From: Pararge aegeria
Lineage: Eukaryota; Arthropoda; Insecta; Lepidoptera; Nymphalidae
Direction: 5' to 3'
Length of the DNA stretch: 64,000 nucleotides
Assembly (NCBI RefSeq): GCF_905163445.1
Contig: NC_053202.1
Span: forward strand, 11,222,001 to 11,286,000
Shown here: piece by piece, positions 18,197-29,160 of the stretch
How the letters are laid out: each line of letters opens with the position of its first letter
Position numbering within the stretch: position 1 is the first letter of the stretch
Made by a program: the position numbers and the translations under genes
The notes under the pieces: generated by a model
Seen by the model: the letters and a program-made list of their open reading frames with translations, nothing else
Databases searched by the model: none
Told to the model about the DNA's origin: nothing

Positions 18197-21042
18197 AAAT
18201 TCTATATTGGAACCCAGGTGGCATCCGAGGACACATCCGCGAGCTAACAACCCTGGCCCAGTCACAGGACATACACGTCATCCTCCTGGGTGAAACAAAA
18301 CTCACGGACAGTGTAGACCTTCGAATCCCGAACTTCTTCGTATACCGGCGTGACGAGGTCTCACCACGGGGCTACGCCTATAGAGGGACGGCGGCTCTGG
18401 TGAGGAGAGACGTCATACACGAGGAGTTAGAACACGCCCCATATACATCCTTGCGTTCGCAAGGAGTCCGTGTTCACAATGGAGCAGAGGAGCTCCTACT
18501 GTATGCCGCCTATAGACCACCGAATACAAATTTCGTCAGCACTGATGTCCACACACTTTTCGAGTCGCGTAGTCCTACACTAATCGTTGGGGATTTAAAC
18601 GCAAAACACCAAGCCTGGGGCTCGCGTATCGCCAACACGGCCGGAAGATATCTTCTCGAAGACAGCGAGCGGCACCACTACGGTGTATTAGGCCCAGGAT
18701 CACCGACCAATATACCGGTGGATTGCCGCTGCTCACCTGATGTGTTGGACATCGTGCTACACCACCGAACAGACCACCCCATCAGTGTCGAGGCTCTGTA
18801 CGATCTCGATACTGAACACCTACCGATACTAGTCACGTTGAACCTCCAGCGCGACTTCACCATTCCGAGACCTCCCAGACTCAAAACGGATTGGGAGAAA
18901 TACGCGACGGCGCTGTCAGAGCTAGAGCTTGCAGGACCCATATCGACACCGGAAGACGTCGATCAAGCCGCCGTACACATAATGACGGCCATTCAGACCG
19001 CAAAAGACGGGGCGACCACAATGCATAAACCTGCAGGAAGACGGGACCTACTGCCCAGGTCGCTCCGGGACAAGTTGAGTAAGAAACGTAACCTTCGCAA
19101 GCAATGGGCGCGAACTCGCTGTCCGAGGATCAAACGCGACCTGAACCGTCTTTCAGAGCAGGTATCGCTGGCACTCGTGATGCAGGAGGAGTACGACTGG
19201 GGTGCGACTATCGACACAGCGTCTGAGTCCGAAACATCACTGTACCACCTCTGCAAGACCCTCACTGGAACGACTACACCCGTCTACCCTCTACTAGATA
19301 GTCAGGGTAGGCGAAGATACTCCGCAAAGGACCGAGCAGAAATTATGGCGGATTATATGGAGGGTCAATTCACTCCCAACCCACTGGCAACCGATGACAC
19401 CACGCACAGGCACATAGCGGCAATCAATCAACAAGTGGGAGAATTCCTGTCGGCCTCGTTTCCACCGCTCCGGGGAGAAGACTTCATCTCCCCGTCCGAG
19501 TTAAGGAAAACCGTCCTTAACCTACCAAAGAGGAAGGCCCCAGGCTACGACAGGATCCCTATTGCCGCCCTTCAGCAGCTGCCCCGTAGAGGTCTAGTTA
19601 TCCTCACAAGACTTTTTAACGGGGTACTACGTACAGGACACTTTCCAGAGATATGGAAGCAAGGAAAGATAATTACCCTTCCCAAATCTGGAAAAGATCG
19701 CCGTTTTCCAGGTAGTTACCGACCAATTACGCTTTTACCGCATATTGCGAAGCTGTTTGAGCGGCTATTGCTGCGAAGACTCACCCCCCACTTGCAACTG
19801 CGAGATGAGCAGTTTGGTTTTCGCAGCAACCACTCCACGTCGCTACAGCTAGCAAGAGGACTCCACTTTATCGCCAGTGAGAAGAACAGAGGACACTGTA
19901 CCGTCGGGGTTTTTCTAGATATCGAGAAGGCCTTCGATCGAGTGTGGCATACCGGCCTCCTGGCGAAGCTCCTCCAAACAACCTTGCCACTCGCAATCGT
20001 GCGAATAGTGGCATCATTCCTGGAAGGTAGAACCTTCTATGTCTCCGTAGAGGGCGCTGAATCCCAGCCGCGTCCAATACGTGCCGGAGTACCGCAAGGC
20101 AGCTGCCTGTCACCGTGTTTGTACGCGGTGTATACAAATGACATCCCTACTCTCGCCGGACACCTGCGCGAGGGGGAGGAAGACGTACTGTTGTCGCTCT
20201 ATGCGGATGACAGTGCATATTTTGCGTCATCATTTCACCAACTCGTCGCTATCAACCGAATGCAACGTCTGCTGAACCTGCTTCCAGAATGGCTGGACAG
20301 GTGGAGGATGGCTGTCAACGTGGGTAAGACGGCCGCCATTGTGTTCGGCGTGCGGAAGCCACTGCGTCTACTCCAACTCCGAGGCCAGGACATAGCGTGG
20401 CAGACCTCAGTTCGCTACCTAGGGTGCCACATGGACGCGACATTGAGCATGGTGAGTATGGTCAATCATGCAGTGAACCATGCACAGGCAGCCGCGTCGA
20501 TGTTGCACCAAGTCCTAAGTTCCAGACTTCCAATAAGGACCAAACTGAGGATCTACGGAGCATATATCCGCTCACGCCTCACGTACGCAGCCCCAGCCTG
20601 GTTTGCCCTCTGCTCGGCCCACCAAAAAGACCGGCTACAGGTTCAGCAGAACAAGTGCCTGCGCCTGATTGTAGGAGCTCCAAGGTACGTCAGAAATGAC
20701 GTCATCCATCGAGACACCAGGACGCCTACCGTGGAGGTTTTCGTCCGCACAATCGCACGCCGCATGTTCGCTCACGCAGACTACGGGCCGTGCGAACACC
20801 TCCACGGAATAGCCCCAGCGCTGGACAGACCTATAACAGGGCGTCCACTACCTCGAGAGCTCCTCCAATCACCCCCGCCAGCGCGACAACGCGGAGGCAC
20901 AAATGGTGACATCGATGACTCAAGGCCCATCGGAATTAACAACATCCCCGCACGCGCCCACGACGACTACGCTGACAGTGACGCCGACATTTCACGGACA
21001 AGACAAACCAACAGGCCCAAAGCCAATGATGGCGGGCCCTAG
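17944..21042 (+). CDS. LINE ORF2: apurinic-type endonuclease + reverse transcriptase
   Basis: 1032 codons, uninterrupted. The first about 80 residues overlap ORF1 and are probably not domain sequence. The endonuclease starts at about residue 83 (LLKILYWNPGG): N90, E117 (GETKL), YRPP at 190-193, GDLNAKH at 216-222, LDIVL at 268-272 and TEH at 290-292, where the family usually has SDH. The reverse transcriptase follows: PGYDRIP about 533, SYRPITLLP about 591, GFRSNHST about 625, FLDIEKAFDRVWH 657-669, GVPQGSCLSP 715-724, and YADD 753-756 (codon 755 at 20206). The thumb/C-terminal region has YLGCHMD, AAPAWF and LRLIVGAPRYVRNDVIHRD, typical of the Jockey clade. No RNase H domain. It would nick target DNA and prime reverse transcription from the nick. 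The true start is uncertain. Confidence 0.93.
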   Translation: MSPRPTTWFHSTTWPMPHPDAVYNSAPSPATSGGSQEQPGRNGHSPGCDGSPNDRLYCLPTRQRDHAGYHGGNGCSHTVLPSLLKILYWNPGGIRGHIRELTTLAQSQDIHVILLGETKLTDSVDLRIPNFFVYRRDEVSPRGYAYRGTAALVRRDVIHEELEHAPYTSLRSQGVRVHNGAEELLLYAAYRPPNTNFVSTDVHTLFESRSPTLIVGDLNAKHQAWGSRIANTAGRYLLEDSERHHYGVLGPGSPTNIPVDCRCSPDVLDIVLHHRTDHPISVEALYDLDTEHLPILVTLNLQRDFTIPRPPRLKTDWEKYATALSELELAGPISTPEDVDQAAVHIMTAIQTAKDGATTMHKPAGRRDLLPRSLRDKLSKKRNLRKQWARTRCPRIKRDLNRLSEQVSLALVMQEEYDWGATIDTASESETSLYHLCKTLTGTTTPVYPLLDSQGRRRYSAKDRAEIMADYMEGQFTPNPLATDDTTHRHIAAINQQVGEFLSASFPPLRGEDFISPSELRKTVLNLPKRKAPGYDRIPIAALQQLPRRGLVILTRLFNGVLRTGHFPEIWKQGKIITLPKSGKDRRFPGSYRPITLLPHIAKLFERLLLRRLTPHLQLRDEQFGFRSNHSTSLQLARGLHFIASEKNRGHCTVGVFLDIEKAFDRVWHTGLLAKLLQTTLPLAIVRIVASFLEGRTFYVSVEGAESQPRPIRAGVPQGSCLSPCLYAVYTNDIPTLAGHLREGEEDVLLSLYADDSAYFASSFHQLVAINRMQRLLNLLPEWLDRWRMAVNVGKTAAIVFGVRKPLRLLQLRGQDIAWQTSVRYLGCHMDATLSMVSMVNHAVNHAQAAASMLHQVLSSRLPIRTKLRIYGAYIRSRLTYAAPAWFALCSAHQKDRLQVQQNKCLRLIVGAPRYVRNDVIHRDTRTPTVEVFVRTIARRMFAHADYGPCEHLHGIAPALDRPITGRPLPRELLQSPPPARQRGGTNGDIDDSRPIGINNIPARAHDDYADSDADISRTRQTNRPKANDGGP

Positions 21043-21280
21043 CCCCTAGACAGGAGCTAAAACATCAATTACCAGGGCAGCGTAGCTGCCCTGCGAATAA
21101 GACCCGGGTAAGGAGGCGTTGCCTCGAGGCCCGTACCCCCGACCGGCCTATTGGCCGCTTGGAGATGACCCACACGCGCGCACGCAAACGCATACAAAAT
21201 AATTCATTCAAATCGGTCCAGCCGTTTAGAAGGAGTTCAGTGACATACACACGCCCACAAGAAATATATATATAAAGATT
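21043..21280 (+). other. LINE 3' UTR
   Basis: Contains CACGCAAACG at 21181-21190, repeated from the 5' UTR at 17215-17224, then AATTCATTCAAATCGGTCCA and a TATATATA end instead of a long poly(A). This is the part retained in the derivative at 57421-57592. Confidence 0.75.
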
Positions 21281-22499
21281 AACCGATCTAATAAATACTT
21301 CCGAGAACAAAGTTGGTTTTTTGTACTCCTGTTATTTAAACTGATTTTAACCGATACGCGACGGTGTGGAAACATAAAGTAAAATTATAAATAAAAAACA
21401 AAATACAACTCGTCAAGAATTAATAAATAATATTTCACTCAGGTCATGGAGCTCTCACGGAATTATCGATATTATATCGATAGTAAATAGCTTCAAATTA
21501 GATTCTATGTTATTCATAGCAATTAAAATATGATAATATATTTTTTTTATTAAAATAAAAATTAAATTTTGTAAATATCAATGTTTTAATAAATTGCGAT
21601 TGAAATTCTTTTATCGATTATATTGTGTTATTTTTTTAATGTACAATCTTTTATTCTCGACTAGTTTTATTTTCTGACTATTTATAGTTGTTAGTTAGAG
21701 TTATATTTAGCTTAGTCAGAGGGTGAGACGAGCGTGGAATGTACTGCTAGAGACTGGTTGTGTAACATGGGACCCTGCTATTTGGGATCACTGAGTTTTT
21801 GTTTCCTAAAGGAAAAAATTGTATTTTTTTTAAATTTTTATTCGATAATTTACTTTACTATGTACCTATTATAAAAAAAACGTAGGTAACTAATTTAAAA
21901 GTTTTAAAATAGCCAACCGAAACATCAAACGCTTGTCACTTTATGTTTACACTTTATTTGTACACTAAATATGCTTAAGAATATATGAAGTTAAATGCTT
22001 CTCGAAAAATGTTGTTATGATGTGAAAGAATATTTATTATACACTGGATAATTTGAAATATAAATTATGGAACATTTTATTCGATTGGTTATTCATTTAT
22101 TTAATGTCATTTTTAATTTTAACGTGTGTTTATTTTCATTTAATTTGACATTTAATCAAGGTTGATCTTTTTATTTTTTTAATATCGTTACGATTCTAGT
22201 AATGACGCAACGAGCGACGCGGTTGTTTGCTCAGTTTAATACTGGAGCAGACTGAAAATCAGCGTTCTAATGCACAGCATAAGACTGAGTTTGCGGCCAT
22301 TTGCCATATTGTTAATATTAATTGATAAATATTTAGTTAAAAATCTTGTGTTAACAATAGTGTATGGCAATAAAAGGATTTTTTTTTTTTAATAAATACT
22401 TATTAATCCTTTTTTACCTCTTACAATGCCTATCCTTAAGTTTTTTTATAACCTGTACTGGAGTTTTTTTTTTTAAATCTTTTTTTTACATTTTTATTT
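21281..22499. other. AT-rich stretch without recognised genes
   Basis: Long A and T runs and no coding frame beyond about 60 codons. TTATCGATATTATATCGATA near 21463-21482 is a short palindromic cluster. Confidence 0.5.
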
Positions 22500-22612
22500 G
22501 AAGGTACTCATATTGTAGGCACTGAGGAAAATAGAAGCTGGAAGGGCATTCCAGATCCTAGCGGTGCGGATCAGAAACGAAGATGCGAAGCGCTTCGTAT
22601 GCATCCGCGTAT
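22500..22612 (-). pseudogene. LINE ORF2 C-terminal relic
   Basis: The minus strand reads SSFLIRTARIWNALPASIF then SAYNMSTF, a pattern found near the ORF2 C-terminus of several insect LINEs. No longer open on either side. Confidence 0.6.
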
Positions 22613-22619
22613 CATGTAT

Positions 22620-22735
22620 GTCTTCATTTTATATCACCTGCATACCCTGTGCATACCCTGTGCATACCCTTTATACCCTCTATCCTCGAAGGGTAGCCGT
22701 AGGAGAAGGGTAGCCGTTCAAGCATGTGATATTTA
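22620..22735. repeat. hAT-MITE-like fragment with tandem GCATACCCTGT
   Basis: CACCTGCATACCCTGTGCAT, repeated three times in shortened form, parallels the right part of the MITE at 9289-9449. Terminal repeats are not clear here. Confidence 0.45.
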
Positions 22736-22813
22736 TTTTATAGTAGAGAATCTAAAGCCTTACCCACCCACTTGAATTATAACGCTTTAATAAATACGCA
22801 TATTACTTTTGAA

Positions 22814-23130
22814 GCGCTCCCGAATACAACGGTGAGCGCTGTGAATTTGAGTAGGAGGTCCCGGGTTTGATTCCCAGCAGGCGCAATTTGGGAATTAATA
22901 ATTTCAGAATTTACTCTTGTCTGATCTGGTGGGACCAGTTTGACCAGTTCTATCCTAACAGCAAAGACGTGCCGCCAAACGATTTAGTGTTCCGGTGCGA
23001 TGTCGCGTAGTAGATGCCGATTAGGGGTATGACTACCATACTTCACAGGTTAGCCCGCTACCATCTTAGACTGCATTACCACGAGTGAGATTGCAGTCAA
23101 ACGGCTAACATGTAGTGGAATAAAAAAAAT
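22814..23130 (+). mobile_element. SINE-3 copy, near full length
   Basis: tRNA-like head with GGTGAGCGCTGTGAATTTGA (A-box region) and GGTTTGATTCCCAGC (B box), then GACGTGCCGCCAAACGATTT, GGTGCGATGTCGCGTAG and GTGAGATTGCAGTCAAACG. Confidence 0.82.
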
Positions 23131-23317
23131 ACTTTAACGCGAAAAGTTATAGGTGCCTGCCGGACAAAAGAGTAGATCTCGTTCCACCCGAAATTGAAGC
23201 CCCTTAAATATTCGTTCTGTTTTTTAGTATTTGTTGTTATGACGTCGAGAGAAACACATCAATTGTGAAAATTTCTTCCGTCTAACTATCACGGTGCTTG
23301 AAATAATTCCTGGTGGC

Positions 23318-23318
<1 letters not shown>

Positions 23319-23376
<58 letters not shown>
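23319..23376. repeat. (CAGA)n microsatellite
   Basis: About 14 uninterrupted tetranucleotide units. Confidence 0.97.
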
Positions 23377-23379
<3 letters not shown>

Positions 23380-23632
23380 GGACGGACAACAGAGTGTTCG
23401 TTATAGTGTCCCGTTTGGGAACGGAAGTCACTGATTGGTCGCCGCTTATCCGAATTCACACTGACGCCGGGTAACACTGAAGGTATGATTTCGTACCAAT
23501 CTACTAGGGCAACAGAAGACCAAGAGCAGTACGTACCTTCATTAATTACGATTGAGGTGGACGTTGGCGTGTACTTTAAGATGCTGTTTACTCTTTAAAT
23601 TGCGGTGGCATATCGGACACTCGTGAGGCCTG

Positions 23633-24300
23633 CACTCAAAATTCAAAATTCAAAATTCATTTATTTCAAGTAGGCCTAATATAAGCACTTTTGAAACGTC
23701 AAGTCTGTCTGTCTGTAGTGTGTAGTCTACCTAGAAGAAGCCGGCAGGAAACTCAGCAGTTGCTTTTCCAATATCAACAATTTACATTTTACATTTTAAA
23801 ATTCATTTTTCTATTTGTGAGAGATGAAAGCGGAGCCGGATTCTTCCAAGCAACCTTGTCATTAAGAAATTCATCAATTGTATACTAACCTCGCTGTAAT
23901 AAATGTGTTTTAACAAATTTTTGAAACTTATGTATAGGTAGGTCCAAAATTACCTTAGGAATCATATTATAAAAGACGATATGCAGATGTCACTAATTTA
24001 TGACCATTTCTTGTAAGTCGACTGTTTATATCCACTTTTTCTTTATAAAGACTGAACCAATATGTTGTCTTACAAATACTATATTGTTATAAATATATTG
24101 TGAGGCTACCGTAAGTATACCTATTTCTTTAAACTTTTCACGGAGGGTTTCACGTGATTTGAATATAGTTTCAATATCAGCAGCTTTGCCTCATAATAAG
24201 ATCCCGTAAGACATTACACTATGAAAGTACGCAAAGTATACAAGTCTTGCTACTCGTCTGAATCACTCTTTCTCTGCATTAATAGTTGGGACGGTTTCTG
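23633..24300 (-). pseudogene. LINE-A ORF2 C-terminus and 3' UTR, minus strand
   Basis: The 3' tail lies at 23633-23700 (TTCAAAATTCATTTATTTCA). Further right the minus strand reads VMSYGILLWGKAADIETIF, a segment of the ORF2 region after the reverse transcriptase core. This resembles CR1/Daphne-type insect LINEs. Several frameshifts; the copy is 5' truncated. Confidence 0.75.
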
Positions 24301-24631
24301 TGGATTATTCGCATCGCATTCTACTAGCCTATTATCGCTTTTCACCAGGCTATAACAACAGCTCGCTTAGCTACCTCCACTCATATGCAAAGTAAGCTTG
24401 GCCAAGGTTTACTAAGCTCCATGTATAAGCCCCTAAGTGGACAGGCGGGTCACGCCGTCGCCCACCCACTAATTGCCGTGACCGTCAATATTTGAGATCA
24501 ATTAAACAAATTCTTTAATTATTATTCCGGTGCGAGGCGCCGATGTTTGCTCTGCTGACTACTCTATGGCTTTTATCTTTTTAGTGTTCCGTACAGCCAA
24601 CAGACTTTGTGATTCATCATGCCCACTGTAA

Positions 24632-25182
24632 GCTGTGATAGCGCAATGGGTAGGAGCGCGACCTCACTTTCGCGGGCCGAGTTCGTATCCCAGCACGCAC
24701 CTCTAACGTTTTAAGTAATTACAATTACGACGGCCGATTGGCGCAGTTTGCAGCGACCCTGCTTTCTGAGTCCAAGGCCGTGGGTTCGATTCCCACAACT
24801 GAAAAATGTTTGTGTGATGAGCATGAATGTTTTTCAGTGTCTGGGTGTTTAAATGTATATTATAAGTATTTATGTATAGTATTAATAAAAAATATTCATC
24901 AGTCATCTTAGTACCCATAACACAAGCTACGCTTAAATTGGGGCTAGATGGCGATGTGTGTATTGTCGTAGTATATTTATTATTATTATTATTATCACTT
25001 GCTTCAACGGTGAAGAAAAACATCGTGAGGAAACCTACATGCCTGAGAGTTCTACATAATGTTTTCAAAGGTATGTTTAGTCCACCAATCCGCACGAAGC
25101 CAGCGTGGTGGGCTACGGCCTTAACCCTTTCTCATTGTGGGAGGAGACCCGTGCCTTGAAGTGGACTAGTAACGGGTGGATA
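24632..25182 (+). mobile_element. SINE-2 copy split by SINE-1
   Basis: Head at 24632-24727 (AGCGCAATGGGTAGGAGC A box; GAGTTCGTATCCCAGC B box; CACGCACCTCTAACG). The body resumes at 24995 with ATCACTTGCTTCAACGGTGA and runs to GGACTAGTAACGGGTGGATA. Confidence 0.88.
24729..24994 (+). mobile_element. SINE-1 copy nested in SINE-2
   Basis: Starts GACGGCCGATTGGCGCAGTT and ends in (TTA)n. Its position inside SINE-2 makes it the younger insertion. Confidence 0.92.
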
Positions 25183-25184
25183 TG

Positions 25185-25625
25185 AGGCACTGGACTACCC
25201 GCTCCGCAAGAATCTCTGCTTTATATTAAAAATAACGATTATTATTTGACGTGTCTGTATAATGGATTGCAGGTAAATAGATTTTAATTCCTTGCACGTT
25301 ACACAGAACTGTAAGTGACATAAATCTCAAACTTTATTACGTATAGCCAATATAAACACAAAGGATCTATTGAAGTGACCACAAAACTTTATTTTGGTCA
25401 ACCTTCAAGGTGGTCTTTAAAGGAATAGCACATGGCCAATACGAGTCAAATTAGTCCCCTTTGTGACCGAAAGTGGCTATTGTGTTAATAAAGGCACGGG
25501 TCACTTTTTTGCTTTTACTCGGGCTTTCATAGACGCTTGCCGAATGTCAAGTAGCGAATGTACAAGATTCAAAACAGATTTTATCTTTTTTTATCCCAGG
25601 AGGCTCTCAATTGAATCCTTATTTT
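25185..25625. other. unassigned stretch
   Basis: No coding or repeat signal recognised by eye. Confidence 0.3.
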
Positions 25626-25629
25626 CTTT

Positions 25630-25790
25630 ATAAAAGAGGAGAAGCCCGCGTTCTCATTCGCGTTTATTGCAAATCCTGTGCGAACCGATTGTTTCCCTGG
25701 GATCATCGTATGTCAATTTCCGTCCTTCCAACTAATTGTATGCCAAAAATCCAAAGACCAAATAAACTTTCGCCTCAATAAAAGGATTTT
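25630..25790 (+). mobile_element. RTE-like fragment
   Basis: GCCCGCGTTCTCATTCGCGT, AAATCCTGTGCGAACCG, CGTCCTTCCAACTAA; related to 13422-13812. Confidence 0.5.
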
Positions 25791-26169
25791 ATTTCATCAA
25801 TGTATTCATTTTAACTTAATGCAATAGTCTTTATAAATAAATAGAGATTAGTTCCAGCTATAAAGCCGCCTTTGCATGCCTACAATTCTTGTTCTTTTGT
25901 TTATTCTTTATTTTATGCATATTTTGATGTTTGAGTGCAATAAAGTATTTCTTCTTCTTCTAGATTTAGCTTAACTTAACTTTTTTAATCGGCAATATTC
26001 TCTTGTTTTTTTATGCAAGTTTTTTTTAATTGACAGTGTGATACGACGAGAAATGACAATTCCGTCACGTGCGTGGAACGAGTTGCTGGCACGACGAGGA
26101 GGTACCGGAGATCTCTGCGTATTAAATCAGAAATAATATAGAAGAAGTAGACTTACTTAACTTAGATAA

Positions 26170-26398
26170 CGATAGTTATCTTGAAGAACGGATGGACTTT
26201 AGGGCCCAAGTGGTTGGAACGGCAACCTTGTGCTAGCATTTTGGTCGACCAGGACGCATTTGGAACCCTCGCAGCTTTAGTTTTAAGTTTACGAATGTGG
26301 TTATCGCCATCATCTCACTACCGTGCAATTCTTATGTACGCATCAAAAGTGCCACCTATGGGCCTACTTGAATAAAGATATCTTTGACTTTGACTTGC
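26170..26398 (+). mobile_element. LINE-B 3' tail
   Basis: GGAACCCTCGCAGCTTTAGT, TATCGCCATCATCTCAC, CATCAAAAGTGCCACCTATG and a TTGAATAAAGATATCTTTGA end. Confidence 0.8.
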
Positions 26399-26399
26399 G

Positions 26400-26525
26400 A
26401 TGTGGAGAGGATACATTAAACGAGTCCTTGGGAAAATTTGTAAAGCGCTCCAAGTCCGTGAAATTTGGGAATCCTCACAAAATACCTTTGCCCAGTGGAC
26501 GTCAAGCGGTTGATATCATTGTGAT
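26400..26525 (+). pseudogene. RTE-clade ORF2 end fragment
   Basis: AAGCGCTCCAAGTCCGTGA, AAATACCTTTGCCCAGTGG and GTCAAGCGGTTGATATCAT parallel the last codons at 52690-53065. Confidence 0.6.
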
Positions 26526-26559
26526 TATAATTATAAATTAAATAATTTATGAGTCAACA

Positions 26560-26875
26560 CGAATAATAATTTTCACCGTCTCTCCGCGTAACACACTGTT
26601 GTCAAAGATAAAAGCCGGTAGCCGGATTGTTATGGTGGTATTTGTTGTGCACAAACACATCTTGTGCCTTTGACTAATTTCCGCCGCGGCCCCGTAAAGG
26701 CTGTTTGCTTATCGGCGCCCGCGCACTCAGCTATCACACATATATTACCCACGTGATTTAAAATGACAGGCTTTTAGTGATACCACCGTCGATGGCTTCG
26801 CGGAATTCAGCGCTGAGTATTAACAGTGCAATCTGTGAGTGACCTTGGGAAAGCGTGATCTTTTTCATTTGTTGA
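26560..26875. other. low-repeat block, possible conserved non-coding DNA
   Basis: Higher GC than its surroundings and no repeat match. Contains TGTTGTCAAAGATAAAAG, like the 3.0-kb segment, and a TATCACACATATATTACCCACGTG stretch in two parts. Regulatory use is a guess. Confidence 0.25.
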
Positions 26876-26879
26876 TTAC

Positions 26880-26992
26880 AGCCTTAACCCCTTCTTATTG
26901 CAGGAGGAGTCCCGTGCTTTGTAGTGGGCTGGTAAACTCGGCCCTTCGAAAGTGAAACCGAGCTCCTACCCAATGCGGTATCACCGCTCCCA
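26880..26992. mobile_element. chimeric SINE-2 remnant
   Basis: A plus-strand tail piece (GCCTTAACCCCTTCTTATTG, GGCTGGTAAA) is joined directly to a minus-strand head piece (CTCGGCCCTTCGAAAGTGA, CTCCTACCCAATGCGG). Confidence 0.6.
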
Positions 26993-27357
26993 TTCCACCG
27001 CTTCAGTTCTATTATGGAAGACAAATTGAATATAGAACCATGTCTCTGTAAATTGTTTTGATTGTTCTTTAATATAGGTAGTAATATTATCAATTTCACA
27101 GTAGGCAGTTTCGCTTTCAAATAACTCAGCTGCCCGTCAATAGCTTCAAATACCCGCGGGATGGCCGGGGGCGTGAAATAGCGCGATTTTCTACCATATT
27201 TCACTTTGCACCGTGTAACAGGCGCCATGTGGTGGCCATTACAGTTCGGGACTGGCGATTGAGGCGAAGTTAACGGCATGGTGTAGATATGTTAAATTTA
27301 AAGATAAAATTTATTATTAAAGTTTATTATTAAAGCTGTTACGAGAAGTATAATATA

Positions 27358-27609
27358 AATATATAAATAAATATACTACGACAATACACACATCGCCATT
27401 AAGCCCCAAAGTAAGCGTAGCTTCTGTTACGGGTGACTGATGAAATTTTTTTTTATGAATAATATTCATAAATACTTATAAAATACATATAAACACCCAG
27501 ACACTTAAAAACAATCCTGTTCATCACAAAAACATTTTCCAGTTGTGGGAATCGAACCCACCGCCTTGGACAAAAGCAAAGTCGCTGCCCACTGCGCCAA
27601 TCAGCCGTC
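27358..27609 (-). mobile_element. SINE-1 copy, minus strand
   Basis: ATACTACGACAATACACACA through GTGGGAATCGAACCCACCGC to CAATCAGCCGTC; full length. Confidence 0.9.
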
Positions 27610-27704
27610 ATCAATATGTATTCAAACCCTTATTTCTTCCTATAAACGTTTTGCTGTGATTGTTTTGGGTCCATCTGCAAATTAATATATAAGTATACCA
27701 ATGA

Positions 27705-27952
27705 TATTTCTAATTTCTGTATTTTCACTGGTCTGGTCTGGTGGGAGGCTTTGGCCGTTGCTAGTTACCGCCCTACTGACAAAGACGTGCCGCTAAGCGA
27801 TTTAGTGTTCCGGTCCGATGTCGCGTAGAAACCGATTTGGGATATGACTACCATACTCCCTAACAGGTTAGCCCGTTATCATCTTAGACTGCACCATCAC
27901 TTACTACCAGATGAGATTGCAGTCAAGGGCTAACTTGTAGTGAAATAAAAAA
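27705..27952 (+). mobile_element. SINE-3 copy, headless
   Basis: GGGAGGCTTTGGCCGTTGCT, GACGTGCCGCTAAGCGATTT, TAACAGGTTAGCCCG, TTGCAGTCAAGGGCTAACTT. Confidence 0.85.
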
Positions 27953-27954
27953 AA

Positions 27955-28930
27955 GTAACTACATACACAGTGAGTCTTCTATCCCCGCTTGAGGCAACTG
28001 TCCCTCCAGCAGTTTTATCTTAAGGCAACTATCCGTTACAATAGACATGTATCCGTTTTTTAAGAAGTCTCCTATATTTACAAAAACAATATGAATTATG
28101 TTTACAAAAATAAGTTGCAGAAAAACATTAAGTACCTACCAAAGTCTTAGATATTTTAAAAAGAGACATAATTTTTAAGTTTTAAAGCTTTTTCAAAAAG
28201 TGTGGCAACTTCCAGCTTTCAACCTATGAGAAACAACGGAATTATCGATTGTATGAATTCATAAACCACGGATATTTGATTTGTGATTTTCATAACTTTT
28301 ATGTCATGATTAATAGCAAGTTGTCGGGCTGTCAAGGAGTTTTTGGGCACTGTCAGTAGGACAGAATAGTGTAAAGTTACCTTATATACCAAGAAGGATT
28401 AAAGAAAATGTCACGAACGATCAATCCCGTGCAAAGTTAAAAAGACAGTGAATGAACGCAATTAAATTTTGCCTTCTTATTTTGCATATACTGCCAATTT
28501 TAAGATGTGCCCAAACGGCCAACTGTCTGGTAAGACGGCGCGGCGATTCACAAAACAACGCTCTATAGGCACAATGGGTAAATTTGTTTGTAATGAATAG
28601 CTCCACACGCCCACTAAACCTTTGTCCATCGGTTCCAAATCGATCTTTAGACTCTCAGACGACGCGACGACCTCCCTGGCACTACGGTTAGCGTTGGATT
28701 TAAGTTGAAATCTTCTTTTAGAGTAGTTTAGAGTTGTCTTTGAGTCATTTGAACATGGCGGTAAACAAGATAATTTTTTGGTAATTTTAGAGGATCACAT
28801 TTTGTTAAGTGAAACGCTAAATAAATGACTACAAATAAAAAATATAAAATTTATTTTACTTGAATGACATATTATATTTTCCTGTTATCTAGATTTAAAT
28901 TTTTTTTTGGAAATAAAGCAAATTTGAATT
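27955..28930. other. unassigned stretch, low repeat content
   Basis: No gene recognised. Near 28200-28330 it has several homeodomain-like AT cores, which are common by chance here. Confidence 0.3.
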
Positions 28931-28933
28931 TGA

Positions 28934-28977
28934 AGGTGGACCCGCACCCTGTAGTGAGACGGTAACGGGTTGATAAA
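28934..28977 (+). mobile_element. SINE-2 terminal fragment
   Basis: GTGGACCCGCACCCTGTAGT and GACGGTAACGGGTTGAT. Confidence 0.55.
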
Positions 28978-29117
28978 ATTTTGGGGACTTTTTTTTTGAT
29001 AACACGTATCTTTCACAAAGACGGAGTTCGTAGCTATATTTAATAACAGCTGGTTTTATACTCCAAAGAAAATCGTCTCGATTTAAACATACAAATGGTA
29101 CCTAGTAAAACTCAAAT

Positions 29118-29160
29118 CACCTGCAGTCAAGGGCTAACTTGTAGCGGAAATTAAGCTAAC
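29118..29160 (+). mobile_element. SINE-3 terminal fragment
   Basis: CTGCAGTCAAGGGCTAACTT GTAGCGG end only. Confidence 0.5.

Larger units (their letters stand above)
17150..21280 (+). mobile_element. Jockey-clade non-LTR retrotransposon, nearly full length
   Basis: About 4.1 kb and GC-rich against AT-rich flanks. Layout: a short 5' UTR (GCCATCTGTCGGGCCGATTT, ACCATCCAGGGTGCCACGC), ORF1, a long ORF2, and a 3' UTR ending CAAGAAATATATATATAAAG. The 3' UTR has AAATCGGTCCAGCCGTTTAG, a motif common to lepidopteran retroelement tails. The 5' end is set by comparison with the deletion derivative at 57421-57592, which shares both termini. No target duplication could be assigned with confidence. ORF2 has no stop or frameshift, so the insertion is recent and possibly active, though ORF1 looks odd. 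Confidence 0.92.

Noticed and set aside
23289..23477. frame rich in repeated CLSV residues
   Set aside because: Translation of the (CAGA)n microsatellite, not a gene.
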